The notes: a model not told the origin generated them from the letters alone. DNA of 64,000 nucleotides from Pedobacter frigiditerrae (GCF_032678705.1 NZ_JAVTSS010000001.1:434001-498000); one strand, 5' to 3'; numbered from the stretch's first letter, positions 34,099 through 42,779 are shown. Made by a program: numbers and translations.

Positions 34099-35499
34099 AT
34101 GAACGGACTGATTATGGCGGGCCAGCTTTTGCTGGGATTATCGATACTAGTAATTTTACACGAATTAGGACATTTTTTAGCGGCACGTGCCTTCGGAATA
34201 AAAGTTGAAAAATTCTATCTTTTCTTTGATGCTTGGGGCTTTAAGCTTTTTAGCTTTAAAGTTGGCGAAACTGAATATGGAGTGGGATGGTTGCCTTTAG
34301 GTGGTTATGTGAAAATTTCAGGTATGATAGACGAGTCTATGGATACCGAACAAATGGCATTACCTGCTGAGCCTTGGGAATTTCGTTCTAAACCAGCTTG
34401 GCAACGTTTAGTTGTAATGCTAGGGGGTATCATCGTGAATATTATTGTTGGTATTTTCATTTTTTGGATGGTCGCTTTTAAGTATGGCGATACATTTATT
34501 CCTAATGATAAATTGGTAAATGGTATAAGCCCAGGAATTGTTGGTAAACAAATGGGATTAAAACCAGGTGACAAAATATTAGCCGTAAATGGGCAAAGAT
34601 TAGTTTATTTGAATGAGCTGTTGAGTTCCAAAGTGCTATTGAACAATACTAAATTGACCATTTTCAGAGATGGTAAGACCATAGATTTAAGAGTGCCTGA
34701 ATCTGTATTAGATAGCATTAGCAAGTACAAAATAAAATCTTTTGTAGGTCCTAGATTTGTTGCAAAAAAAATAGACTCAGTACCAAGCTCAAAAGACCTG
34801 CAACCACAGCCTGGTCTTTTTGCAAAAATTAAAGCTTTATTTGTTAAGCCTCAGGAGGTGAAAGTAGTTGCTCCAGCTTATGAAGCAGGTATTAAAAAAG
34901 GTGATAGTGTGTTGACTGTGAATGGGAAGAGCGTACGTTTTATAGATGATTTTACAAACGAAGTAAGTGGTAATGCTGGTAAGACTATAAGTGTAAAGGT
35001 GCTTAGAGGAAATGATGTTTTAGAATTTTCGCCAAAAGTCTCAAAGGAAGGTACAATTTCTTTGATTTTCCCTTTTGTTAAACCTCCACTTGCAACTGTT
35101 AATTATGGATTCATAGAATCTTTTTCAGTTGGGGTAAATAAAGGATGGACATCATTTGCGGACAATGCCAAAGGTATTTGGAAAATGGTAACTGGCAAAT
35201 TGAGCTTCCGAAATATAAGTAGTCCGATTGGAATAGCACAAGTTTATGGTAGCGATTTTGATTGGGAGAATTTTTGGACACTTACAGGTCTAATATCAAT
35301 GGGCTTGGCTTTAATGAACTTATTGCCAATTCCTGCTTTGGATGGTGGTCACGTGGTATTTTTAATTATAGAAATGATTAAAGGTAAGCCACTTGGCGAT
35401 AAATTTATGGAACGTGCTCAAATAGTTGGTTTTGTATTATTATTAAGTTTAATGGTGTATGCTTTCGGTAATGATATACTGAAGAATTTTGGAATATAA
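34099..35499 (+). CDS. rseP: RseP-type site-2 zinc metalloprotease
   Basis: A 466-residue inner-membrane protease. H21-E-L-G-H25 is the zinc site in the first helix, and NLLPIPALDGGH near the C-terminus carries the third ligand. Two PDZ domains lie between (about 140-210 and 240-320). Catalysis occurs within the membrane; homologues cut anti-sigma factors and remnant signal peptides. The order dxr-rseP and the later hscB fit a housekeeping operon. Confidence 0.94.
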   Translation: MNGLIMAGQLLLGLSILVILHELGHFLAARAFGIKVEKFYLFFDAWGFKLFSFKVGETEYGVGWLPLGGYVKISGMIDESMDTEQMALPAEPWEFRSKPAWQRLVVMLGGIIVNIIVGIFIFWMVAFKYGDTFIPNDKLVNGISPGIVGKQMGLKPGDKILAVNGQRLVYLNELLSSKVLLNNTKLTIFRDGKTIDLRVPESVLDSISKYKIKSFVGPRFVAKKIDSVPSSKDLQPQPGLFAKIKALFVKPQEVKVVAPAYEAGIKKGDSVLTVNGKSVRFIDDFTNEVSGNAGKTISVKVLRGNDVLEFSPKVSKEGTISLIFPFVKPPLATVNYGFIESFSVGVNKGWTSFADNAKGIWKMVTGKLSFRNISSPIGIAQVYGSDFDWENFWTLTGLISMGLALMNLLPIPALDGGHVVFLIIEMIKGKPLGDKFMERAQIVGFVLLLSLMVYAFGNDILKNFGI

Positions 35500-35563
35500 T
35501 TAAGGTTAGGGTTTAAAGTGTAGGGGTTATGCTCAACCCTAAACCCCAACCTCTAAACTTTAA
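35500..35563. repeat. Word-repeat inverted spacer
   Basis: AAGGTTAGGGTTTAAAGTG and AGGGGTT face AACCCTAAACCCC and CCTCTAAACTTTAATT around ATGCTC. It forms an imperfect long hairpin in the rseP-hscB gap. Confidence 0.55.
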
Positions 35564-35566
35564 TTA

Positions 35567-36097
35567 ATGAATTATTTCGAGCTTTACGAGCTGCCAGTAA
35601 GTTTTAATCCCGACCAACAATTGGTAAAGCAGAAGTTTTACGAGTTGAGCAAAAAGTTTCATCCAGATTTTTATATCAATGAAGGTCAGGAGAAACAGGA
35701 CGAGGTTTTAGAACTTTCTACGGTAAATAACAAGGCGTTTCAGGTTTTAAAAGACCCGCAAAGTCGTTTGCACTACATCCTTGAGCTTAAAGGTCAATTG
35801 GTAGAAGGAGAAAATTATGCCTTGCCCCAAAGTTTTCTAATGGAAATGATGGATGTAAACGAAGCTTTAATGGAATTAGAGTTTGATGCTGATGCTCAAA
35901 AACTGGCCGAATTAAAAATTCAGACAGCGAAAATAGAAAGTGCATTAAACAACGAGCTGGCATCATTAACTTCGTCATTTGACAATAGTGATGCTGCCGA
36001 ACAAGAAAATGCCTTAAAAGCGATAAAAGACATCTATTATCGTAATAAATATCTAGCCAGAATAAACGAAAGCTTAAATAAGTTAGATAAAAATTAA
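35567..36097 (+). CDS. hscB: Fe-S cluster co-chaperone HscB
   Basis: A 176-residue J-domain protein that stimulates the HscA/DnaK-like ATPase in Fe-S cluster transfer from IscU. The J domain (about 1-75) has the essential H32-P-D34 in KKFHPDFY. The C-terminal helical domain (about 85-170) contains MMDVNEALMELE, used to contact the scaffold protein. Length is normal. No isc genes are nearby, so the assignment rests on domain arrangement. Confidence 0.85.
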   Translation: MNYFELYELPVSFNPDQQLVKQKFYELSKKFHPDFYINEGQEKQDEVLELSTVNNKAFQVLKDPQSRLHYILELKGQLVEGENYALPQSFLMEMMDVNEALMELEFDADAQKLAELKIQTAKIESALNNELASLTSSFDNSDAAEQENALKAIKDIYYRNKYLARINESLNKLDKN

Positions 36098-36135
36098 CCA
36101 TCTGCCATTTTACCTTTTCCATCTTACATCACATT

Positions 36136-36426
36136 ATGTCATCCTTAACCTTATTCCGTAAAGTAGCCGTTGCCGAAGGTATTTCTTATTTACTGTTATT
36201 ATTTGTAGCTATGCCATTGAAATATTTAGCAGATATGCCATTAGCTGTTAAATATACAGGTTGGGCACACGGTTTATTATTTGTTTTCTATGGAGTTTGT
36301 TTAATTATGGCTTGGCAAGAGCAAAAATGGAAATTCGGTAAGGCAGTCTTAATTTTTGTTGCCTCCTTATTACCATTTGCCCCTTTCATTGTAGATAAAA
36401 AATTAAAAGACGAAAGGTCTAAATAA
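36136..36426 (+). CDS. DUF3817 membrane protein
   Basis: A 96-residue integral membrane protein with three helices (about 10-28, 38-58 and 66-84) and the DUF3817 signature FRKVAVAEGISYLLLLFVAMPLKY and HGLLFVFYG. Function unknown. It follows hscB by 38 bp and is probably co-transcribed. An interspersed element follows. Confidence 0.85.
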   Translation: MSSLTLFRKVAVAEGISYLLLLFVAMPLKYLADMPLAVKYTGWAHGLLFVFYGVCLIMAWQEQKWKFGKAVLIFVASLLPFAPFIVDKKLKDERSK

Positions 36427-36470
36427 ACCATTATCTGTTTTCCTTCAACCGGATTTAATCATATAGGTTT

Positions 36471-36770
36471 GTTTTTGAAAAGCAATTGCACTGTAATGAA
36501 CAAGGTTAGTCCTGCTTTCCGCTAAATCTTTTTTAATTGCTCTTCGACTACGCTACCGATATAAAATCGGCACACGTCAGAGTGACATTAAAAAAGGATA
36601 TCGCTGCAATCAGGTTTAGGAACGCTGGTTCTGTGCTACTATGAACGGTTTACCTGCACAGTCTTTTGTTAAATAGCCCTGATTGAAACGGCATCCCGAT
36701 TTTTATCGGGATATAGTGTAAAGCAGGAAGACACTTAAAAAAAAGCACAGTTACTGCGCTTCAAAAAAAT
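36471..36770 (+). repeat. Structured interspersed element, copy B
   Basis: A 300 bp element with an imperfect terminal inverted repeat: GTTTTTGAAAAGCAATTGCA at the left end and TGCGCTTCAAAAAAAT at the right. Inside, TTAGTCCTGCTTTCCGCT pairs with AAAGCAGGAA, and ATCAGG pairs with CCTGAT. The core TGCTACTATG...GTTTACCTGCACAG...TGTTAAATAGCCCTGAT is nearly identical in copy C. The left arm carries inserted material including CCGATATAAAATCGG; the right arm carries CCCGATTTTTATCGGG. No coding sequence. Confidence 0.75.
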
Positions 36771-36783
36771 CACGAAATAAAAA

Positions 36784-37812
36784 CTAGATTAGATTCGTAG
36801 GATTTGTTAGAGTAGATTCTCTGACATGCAATTCTGTTGGAATCACGGTGTGCATGGGCTTAATCTTGGCTGATTTTTCCTTCAATCTAAAAAGCAATGT
36901 TCTAATAATTTCATCTGCTATTTTTTCTGGCGATTGTGCAATAGCAGAAATGGTTGGACTAGAGAACGACAACACGTCGAAATCATCAAAACATAACATA
37001 GCTAGGTTTTTACTTATTGAAGGCTTAATTTTAAAAGCCCTCAAGCCATCTAGGCAAAGGTAATTTGCAGCAAAAAACACAGCGTCAAGGTTTTTATTCG
37101 TAGTAATAAATTCAGTGATTTGCTTAATGCTATGCTCAGTAGTGCTGTAATCTATTTCTAATGTTAAAGGTTTTAATTTGGCATCTTCAATAGCTTTAAG
37201 ATAGCCAGTTAACCTATGCTCCATCTGAATTTCTGTTGTATTTATGGTAATAAAACCAATATTCTTTTTGCCATTATTTAGCAAGTGTTTGGTGCCGTTA
37301 TAAGTACTGTTAAAGTTATCGGTTATCACGTGGTCGCAATCTATGGATGAGATATAACTATCAAAAAGTACCACTGGGACTTTTCCTGTAACTAAATCGG
37401 CAATAATTGGTTTAAGATTTAACGATGGCGCAATGATAAAGCCATCTATATGTCTTTCATTAAAGCTATCTATTAGTTCTTTGGTTTTTTTAATGTCGTC
37501 TGATGTACTTGCACAAATGATTTTGTAATCGTTATTGGCAGCTATTTGCTCAATATAATTGGCAACCTGAGCATAAAATGGTTGTGAAATATTATCTGCA
37601 AGAAAAGCTATGATTTTTGATTTACCAGTTCTTAAACCTTTAGCAAAGGCATTGGGTTGGTAGCCTATTTTTTTAACATGGTCAAGAATTTTTTTTGCCG
37701 TTATTTTGCTAATGTTCTTTTCTTCGGCCAGTCCATTAATTACAAACGAAACAGTTGTAATTGATAGGTTTAGTTCATTTGCTATATCTTTTATCGTCGT
37801 TTTCTTCGTCAT
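36784..37812 (-). CDS. LacI-family transcriptional regulator
   Basis: A 342-residue repressor. The N-terminal HTH (about 2-55) reads TIKDIANELNLSITTVSFVI, the canonical LacI DNA-binding helix, then KKIGYQPNAFAKGLRTGKS as hinge. The periplasmic-binding-like effector domain covers about 60-335 (IIAFLADNISQPFYAQV, GFIIAPSL). The effector sugar is unknown. A GH28 pectin-acting gene lies 375 bp away on the same strand, so pectin-derived control is a plausible but unproven role. Elements B and C flank it on both sides. Confidence 0.85.
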   Translation of the reverse strand: MTKKTTIKDIANELNLSITTVSFVINGLAEEKNISKITAKKILDHVKKIGYQPNAFAKGLRTGKSKIIAFLADNISQPFYAQVANYIEQIAANNDYKIICASTSDDIKKTKELIDSFNERHIDGFIIAPSLNLKPIIADLVTGKVPVVLFDSYISSIDCDHVITDNFNSTYNGTKHLLNNGKKNIGFITINTTEIQMEHRLTGYLKAIEDAKLKPLTLEIDYSTTEHSIKQITEFITTNKNLDAVFFAANYLCLDGLRAFKIKPSISKNLAMLCFDDFDVLSFSSPTISAIAQSPEKIADEIIRTLLFRLKEKSAKIKPMHTVIPTELHVRESTLTNPTNLI

Positions 37813-37920
37813 TCTAATTTAAAAGGAACTTGATTTACCTTAATTGTGGTTAAGGTAATTACATTTTGATAGTTATCCAATTTTCAATGCTTTTAGATAA
37901 AATTCTTATCTCTTAAACGA

Positions 37921-38184
37921 GTTTTTGAAAAGCAATTGCAGCACAATAAACAAAGTTTAGTCCTGCTAACCGCTTTACTCCATTTCATTCCGTGTTCGCT
38001 TTTATCAGGTTTAGGATAACGGTTTCTGCTACTATGTATGGTTTGCCTGCACAGCCTGCTGTTAAATAGCCCTGATTGAAAGCGATAGCTCTTGAGCTGA
38101 AAGCGAAAATCTACGTGCTGTAGGCAGAGACTAAAGCTGAAAGCAGGAATGACGTTAAAGAAAGCAGCAACTTGCGCTTCAAAT
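37921..38184 (+). repeat. Structured interspersed element, copy C
   Basis: A 264 bp copy that begins with the same 20 bases as copy B (GTTTTTGAAAAGCAATTGCA) and ends TTGCGCTTCAAATC. TTTAGTCCTGCT faces AAAGCAGGAA; ATCAGG faces CCTGAT; the core CTACTATG...GTTTGCCTGCACAGCCTGC...AAATAGCCCTGATTGAAA matches copy B. The left arm slot between CTTTACTC and CGTGTTCGCT holds a short CATTTCATTC, and the right arm holds AGCTCTTGAGCT and other short inverted sequences. Confidence 0.75.
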
Positions 38185-38187
38185 CTT

Positions 38188-39735
38188 TTAATAAACTACT
38201 TCACTTGTATTTGTTAAAACATATTGTGGTTTTGCGCCACTAGCTGTTTTAACATTTGTAAAGTTTATTTTTTGTGCATCGTTTACTTTAACCTTTGCAT
38301 TTTCTGCTACAATAATATTGGTGAAACTTACATTTCTTAACAAATGGGCTGGGTCTTTAAAACCATTAATATCAATTGCAGGTTTTTCTAATAGGGCCAA
38401 TGATAAATCGATGTTCTTAAACACAAAATTCTCAAAAGTTGGAATTTGTGGTGCAGCTTCGCCATCGTTGTTGTAATTAACAGCAGAGAATATAGTAATT
38501 TGAAGCAACTGACAGTCTGCAACGGTAACGTTTCTCACATAGCCTCCTCTATCTTTTGTGCCTTTAATCTGCATGCCATGTAATAGTTTTCCGGCCTTGC
38601 AATCTTGTACCAAAATATCGCTTACACCACCAGACATTTCGCTGCCAATAGAAATCCCGTGACCTCTTTTAAAGTCGCAATCTGTTATGCGAACGTTTTT
38701 AGTAGGCTTAGCTACAAAAAAGCCTTCGGGGTTTTTACCAGATTTAATGGCGATACAATCATCACCTGTATCAAAAGTGCAATTAAAAATGTAAGAGTTG
38801 GTAGAAGAATCAGGGTCAATTCCATCGCCATTGCGAATGTTAACAGTAGTAATTGTTAAGTTATTACAAGTTATATTATTGCTGTAAATGTAATGTATGG
38901 TCCAGCAAGGTGGTTCTGTTATAGTTAAGTTCGATAAGCTTACATTTTCACTATTCATTAAACAAATTAAACGCCCTCTGCTGCGGATTCCACTAGCTTT
39001 TGTCATGGCATCACCTAGTTTTTTACCTCCACCACTAATAGTTCCTTTCCCAGTGATGCGTAAGTTTTTCACATTATATGTTCCGTTTCGGTTTAATGTG
39101 CCTGCATTTAATAAACTGGCATAGGTTTTCATTTCCCAACCTTCAAAACGGTTTAAAATCATTGGCAAATAATCGTCTACTTTGGTCGAGCCTTTTAAAA
39201 TACCACCTTCTTCAATATAAAGTGTCATGTTGCTTTTTAAATGTAAAGCCCCAGAAATAAATGTGCCCTTTGGAATGTAAACCGTTCCGCCAGCAGTACA
39301 AGCATCAATTGCGGATTGGATGGCTTTAGTATTAATCGAGGTATCGGCCTTTGCCCCAAAATCTAATATATTATAGATTTTTCCTTTTGCGCTTGTTTTA
39401 AAGCGAACCGTACTTAATAGGTTTAGCTTCTGGTCCTGTACTGATTGTATACTAATTTTAGCGGTGTACCAAGTGTTGGGTGTTAAATTACCAGCTGTAT
39501 AATTGGTTTTAGTAGTATGACCAACTACTTTGTTATTTAATGAAATTACATATGTTGGATTAACTGAAGCATATTGTTTATCCCATAAAAGTGTTACTTC
39601 ATTTTCAGAAACGGTTCCTGGCGCAATTAATAAATTGAATTTAAAAGTGGTTGCTGCAGATAACTGGATGGAGCAAAAAACAATGGTCAACGTTATAAAA
39701 ACACGGACTATGTGCACAGGGTTAAATTTGGTCAT
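38188..39735 (-). CDS. GH28 polygalacturonase-like glycoside hydrolase
   Basis: A 515-residue secreted enzyme. A signal peptide (about 1-28, ends LSAAT) and a fibronectin-III-like domain (about 30-115) precede a right-handed beta-helix (about 120-515). GH28 catalytic motifs are present: NGDGIDPDSS, TGDDCIAIKSG and GHGISIGSE, supplying the three Asp and the His. It should hydrolyse galacturonan or a related pectic polymer. The neighbouring LacI regulator may control it. No SusC/SusD genes are adjacent. Confidence 0.88.
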   Translation of the reverse strand: MTKFNPVHIVRVFITLTIVFCSIQLSAATTFKFNLLIAPGTVSENEVTLLWDKQYASVNPTYVISLNNKVVGHTTKTNYTAGNLTPNTWYTAKISIQSVQDQKLNLLSTVRFKTSAKGKIYNILDFGAKADTSINTKAIQSAIDACTAGGTVYIPKGTFISGALHLKSNMTLYIEEGGILKGSTKVDDYLPMILNRFEGWEMKTYASLLNAGTLNRNGTYNVKNLRITGKGTISGGGKKLGDAMTKASGIRSRGRLICLMNSENVSLSNLTITEPPCWTIHYIYSNNITCNNLTITTVNIRNGDGIDPDSSTNSYIFNCTFDTGDDCIAIKSGKNPEGFFVAKPTKNVRITDCDFKRGHGISIGSEMSGGVSDILVQDCKAGKLLHGMQIKGTKDRGGYVRNVTVADCQLLQITIFSAVNYNNDGEAAPQIPTFENFVFKNIDLSLALLEKPAIDINGFKDPAHLLRNVSFTNIIVAENAKVKVNDAQKINFTNVKTASGAKPQYVLTNTSEVVY

Positions 39736-39799
39736 TCGATGTATTTGGTTAGTAGGTAATTTAAAAGGTTACCTAAGCAAATATAGTCGGTTTAAAAAA

Positions 39800-41173
39800 C
39801 TAACTGTCCTGTGTTGTACTGCTTGTATGTTTTAATGGTATAAAAATAAAAAAGCTAGATCCTTTACTTAAGCTACTTTCAAAGCCTATTTTGCCACCCT
39901 GTAGTTCTATAAACTCTTTGCAAAGAACCAAACCTAAACCTACACCTTTTTCATTTGCAGTACCATAAACAGGTTTAGATTTAATAGAAAAAATATCGTT
40001 CTTTTTATCTTCCGGAATACCTTGCCCATTATCGCTAACTGTTATTTTGCATTCGTTGGGTAAGATTTTAGCATCAATATTAATACTTCCACCCTGTGGT
40101 GTAAACTTTATGGCATTACTAATTAGATTGCGCATTACCAATTGAAGCATATCTACATCTGCAATTACATTTAGTTGAGAAGGTATATTGTTTGTTAAGG
40201 TAATCTCTTTTTTTAAAGCAGATGTATTCTCAATAGCTAAGGTGTTTGCTAACACTGCTAATAAATTTACCTCTATTAGGTGCACCTGCGGTCCTTCCAT
40301 TTGAGATTTTGACCAATGCAACAAGTTAGAAAGCATTTCCATTGCATTGTTGGTAGATTTAAGTAAAGCTTCTTCAATTGCTCGACGCTCAGAGTTATCT
40401 ATCTGGAGTTGATTTAATAAGACAAGGTAGTTTTGTATATTGGTTAGGGGAGACCTTAAGTCATGTGAGATAATAGACATTAACTTGTTTTTTTCGCTAT
40501 TACTTTCTTCCAGCTGATTTTTTTGCAACAAGATTTGCGCATTGCTTTTTTCTACAGCTATTGTTTTTTCTTCAGTAACCTTTTTCTCTCTATCGTAACT
40601 TTTCCGGATGAATTTGATAACTATAAATATTGCAACTACAGGTATGGGGAATGCAGTTACTCTATCAATAAATTGTCCTTTACCAGCTACAAATGGATGC
40701 TGTACTAAAGTGGGATAATAAAATTCTAGGCAATGTAAAATGAAAAAACCTATCAAATAAATTATTAACCAAATAACAAGCTGCTTATATGGCGAAATGG
40801 CAAATACCAATAATAAATATGCTGGCCATATTAGGTCTGTAGAGCCATGTATCCCAGAATTTGTAAAATAGTTTAAACCTAAAATGATTATTCCAAGTAG
40901 CGCAAATAAGGTGCTGCTATGTGTTTTGCCTTTAAATCTAGAGTTATAGTATTGATAGAAAAAGAATATTTCAAGTATTAGACCTGATAAAGCCCCAAAA
41001 TAAAGGCCAATGAATAGATTATATGGAATGTAAATGCCGTTTAAAGTAATTATTCCAACACTGATGGAGTGAAATATTCTGCTTTCTAAACTAAAGTTTG
41101 AAGGGCTACCAATTAATTCATGCCAAAAATTATTTTTTGTTAATGAAATATTTGCTGGTTTAAACTTAAACAT
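39800..41173 (-). CDS. Membrane sensor histidine kinase
   Basis: A 457-residue kinase. The N-terminal half has about six membrane helices (for example SVGIITLNGIYIPYNLFIGLY and HSSTLFALLGIIILGL), with no large extracellular sensor. A coiled coil (about 205-230, KNQLEESNSEKNK) leads into HisKA with the phospho-His in MSIISHDLRSPLTNI. The HATPase_c domain shows NLISNAIKFTP, DNGQGIPED and GVGLGLVLCKEF. It stands alone; no response regulator is adjacent. The stimulus is unknown. Confidence 0.87.
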   Translation of the reverse strand: MFKFKPANISLTKNNFWHELIGSPSNFSLESRIFHSISVGIITLNGIYIPYNLFIGLYFGALSGLILEIFFFYQYYNSRFKGKTHSSTLFALLGIIILGLNYFTNSGIHGSTDLIWPAYLLLVFAISPYKQLVIWLIIYLIGFFILHCLEFYYPTLVQHPFVAGKGQFIDRVTAFPIPVVAIFIVIKFIRKSYDREKKVTEEKTIAVEKSNAQILLQKNQLEESNSEKNKLMSIISHDLRSPLTNIQNYLVLLNQLQIDNSERRAIEEALLKSTNNAMEMLSNLLHWSKSQMEGPQVHLIEVNLLAVLANTLAIENTSALKKEITLTNNIPSQLNVIADVDMLQLVMRNLISNAIKFTPQGGSINIDAKILPNECKITVSDNGQGIPEDKKNDIFSIKSKPVYGTANEKGVGLGLVLCKEFIELQGGKIGFESSLSKGSSFFIFIPLKHTSSTTQDS

Positions 41174-41246
41174 GAGTAATTATAGGAATGTTCGAAGTTA
41201 ACAATAGCATTTAAATTTATGAACAAGTTTTTGGAAAAGTCACCAA

Positions 41247-41273
41247 ACAAAAAAACCTTAGATTTCTCTAAGG
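41247..41273 (-). terminator. Terminator downstream of the tRNA-Leu relic
   Basis: On the minus strand CCTTAGA-GAAA-TCTAAGG is a perfect 7 bp stem followed by seven T. Its distance from the relic is like that of the terminator behind the intact tRNA-Leu. Confidence 0.8.
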
Positions 41274-41283
41274 CTTTCCAATG

Positions 41284-41385
41284 TACCCAGTGCCGGTCCC
41301 GATAGCTATCGGGACGAACCGGCACGGTTTTCCACAGGTGTTTGAGACCAGCGCGTCTACCACCCCGATAGCTATAGGGGCCGCC
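41284..41385 (-). pseudogene. tRNA-Leu(CAA) relic with two palindromic replacements
   Basis: On the minus strand it copies the intact tRNA-Leu at 56979-57058 almost exactly over the anticodon arm (GCTGGTCTCAAACACCTGTG) and the 3' acceptor CACTGGGTA. Three differences break it. The 5' acceptor strand is replaced by the end of the GIY-YIG gene. AAT of the D-loop is replaced by an 18 bp palindrome with core ATAGCTAT. ACT next to the T-loop is replaced by the 18 bp perfect palindrome TCCCGATAGCTATCGGGA. It cannot pair an acceptor stem. A terminator follows. Confidence 0.85.
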
Positions 41386-41386
41386 A

Positions 41387-41671
41387 TTACTTATATTTTT
41401 CGCTGAGTTTTTCAATAATTTCAGGATAGCTCTTCAAGTTATGGATATAGCTTTTGCTTTTCATCGCCTTGATATGATGTTCAATCAATCTTGCTTGTTT
41501 GTATTCGAGTCCATCTGCGAAAAAGAATAAAGTCCAATCATCAGCCTTAGAGGTAAAGCTTTTAATGAATTCCTTGTTCAAATGTTGACCTATGCGGTAA
41601 TTCAGATCTTTACAGCTCCCTATATAAAATTTATCATGCTGTATCGAATGGAGAATATATATTGAGGCCAT
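41387..41671 (-). CDS. GIY-YIG nuclease domain protein
   Basis: A 94-residue single-domain protein with the GIY-YIG pattern: IYILHSIQHDKFYIGS, followed by the conserved Arg in LNYRIGQHL and a Glu (IEHHIKAM). It is the minimal nuclease of the UvrC/homing-endonuclease superfamily. Its stop codon TAA ends one base before the tRNA-Leu relic begins, and a terminator and a T-arm-like remnant lie upstream. In Bacteroidota such small GIY-YIG genes often sit beside tRNA or rRNA genes. Activity and target are unknown; the tRNA fusion suggests a homing-like history. Confidence 0.85.
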   Translation of the reverse strand: MASIYILHSIQHDKFYIGSCKDLNYRIGQHLNKEFIKSFTSKADDWTLFFFADGLEYKQARLIEHHIKAMKSKSYIHNLKSYPEIIEKLSEKYK

Positions 41672-41677
41672 GAGATT

Positions 41678-41712
41678 AAAAAAAAAGCCTGTAAATCAAC
41701 GATTTACAGGCT
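41678..41712 (-). terminator. Terminator upstream of the GIY-YIG gene
   Basis: On the minus strand AGCCTGTAAATC-GTT-GATTTACAGGCT is a perfect 12 bp stem followed by nine T. It closes whatever preceded the GIY-YIG gene, for which only a T-arm-like remnant remains. Confidence 0.85.
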
Positions 41713-42216
41713 AGTACCCCCGGGCGTACTGAAATCGAACCAGTTCATGGATGATTTGAACATAATTGCTTCAATACTAATGTGATAATTAAGATGAGTT
41801 ATTTTTGCATGCGGAATTGTTTTTTGCAACAATTCTTTGGTAATTTGTATTTGATCTGCTTGGGAATACAATTGTAACTCCCACTAGAATATAAATATGC
41901 ATACAACTGATAGTACAAATGCTTCAATATTGCTACAGGTTACAAATAAGTTTTCTTTGAGCCTAGCATAACGGAAATCTTGTCTTTGCTGCGCAGAAAA
42001 TCGGAATTAAAATTGGATTGCTAACCGAAGAGCTTGAACTTTAAATGATTATAGCTTGGTTTCACTACACAAGATATACAGGCCATGAACATAAGCTATC
42101 TCAAATGATTTTGCTAATATTATCATTAGAATTTTAGATACATTTAATCCTTCGTTTTTGATATAGCGCAAATTATCAAAAACTCATCATCAAAAACTAA
42201 AATTCTGATTTGAATA
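41713..42216. other. 504 bp spacer with a possible tRNA fragment
   Basis: No gene is supported here. At its left end the minus strand shows ACTGG-TTCGATT-TCAGT, a perfect T-arm shape, then ACGCCCGGGGGTAC, and the terminator. No matching acceptor, D-arm or anticodon arm is found, so it is a fragment or coincidence. Short open stretches elsewhere end quickly. Likely degraded sequence at the island edge. Confidence 0.4.
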
Positions 42217-42420
42217 ATGGAATGGGTTTATGATAATCAGCAAAAAGAAAAAGAGATATTTAATGATTGTCTGGAACGTTATACTTTGCTTAAATGCATC
42301 AGCATTTGCTTAGAGTCGCTTATCAAAAAAGGAGGGAATAATGAAAATAAAATGAATGGAATAAATTTGCCTATTTATAAAAATGAAAGGGCAACTAGAA
42401 TGCTGCCCTTAATCAATTAA
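42217..42420 (+). CDS. Doubtful small hypothetical protein
   Basis: A 67-codon reading frame beginning MEWVYDNQQKEKEIFND. It has no recognisable family, promoter or partner gene, and ends just before the copper-protein gene's 3' end on the other strand. It may be spurious or a gene remnant at the edge of the island. Confidence 0.25.
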   Translation: MEWVYDNQQKEKEIFNDCLERYTLLKCISICLESLIKKGGNNENKMNGINLPIYKNERATRMLPLIN

Positions 42421-42440
42421 TGCTCACGGTGATTGGCATC

Positions 42441-42779
42441 TTAAGCAGCTACTCCTGTCATTCTTCTGCATTCTTCCGCACAAGCCTTACAAGCATCTGC
42501 ACATTCCTGACAATGCTGGGTATGATGATTACTACACTCATCTCCGCATTGCTGGCAAATATCTGCGCAAATACGGCAAATGTCTTGAGCAAAAGAGCTA
42601 CCCATACTCATCAATTGAGCGGCAGAGTAGCAGATGGCTGCACATTGCATATCAAGCTCAATACACCGCGCCATCATTTTCACGTCTTCTTCCTGAGTGC
42701 ATGAACTTGCACAATGATTGCAAATTGAAGCACACTTTAAGCATGCATCAATACAGTTTTTCCATTCATGGTATCCCAT
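42441..42779 (-). CDS. Four-helix-bundle Cys-rich copper-storage-like protein
   Basis: A 112-residue protein with 18 or so Cys in repeated C-x3-C / C-x2-C spacings (CLKCASICNHCASSC, CRICADICQQCGDEC, CQECADACKACAEEC). The spacing and helix propensity match the Csp/DUF326 family, whose members hold many Cu(I) ions inside a four-helix bundle. No signal peptide is visible, so it would be cytosolic (Csp3-like). No copper ATPase or regulator is adjacent. It stands at the left side of the island, convergent with the doubtful small gene. Confidence 0.88.
   Translation of the reverse strand: MGYHEWKNCIDACLKCASICNHCASSCTQEEDVKMMARCIELDMQCAAICYSAAQLMSMGSSFAQDICRICADICQQCGDECSNHHTQHCQECADACKACAEECRRMTGVAA

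Noticed and set aside
41140..41415. Open frame on the minus strand crossing the tRNA-Leu relic and its flanks
   Set aside because: The peptide GLKHLWKTVPVR in it is just the tRNA sequence translated; it overlaps the GIY-YIG end, the relic and the terminator, and has no family.
41713..41760. Possible tRNA gene next to the GIY-YIG terminator
   Set aside because: A perfect T-arm shape and 3' end are present, but no acceptor partner, D-arm or anticodon arm can be found upstream, so only a fragment or chance match.
42420..42704. Open frame on the plus strand opposite the Cys-rich copper protein
   Set aside because: It is the antisense of a clearly coding Cys-patterned gene and has no recognisable family.
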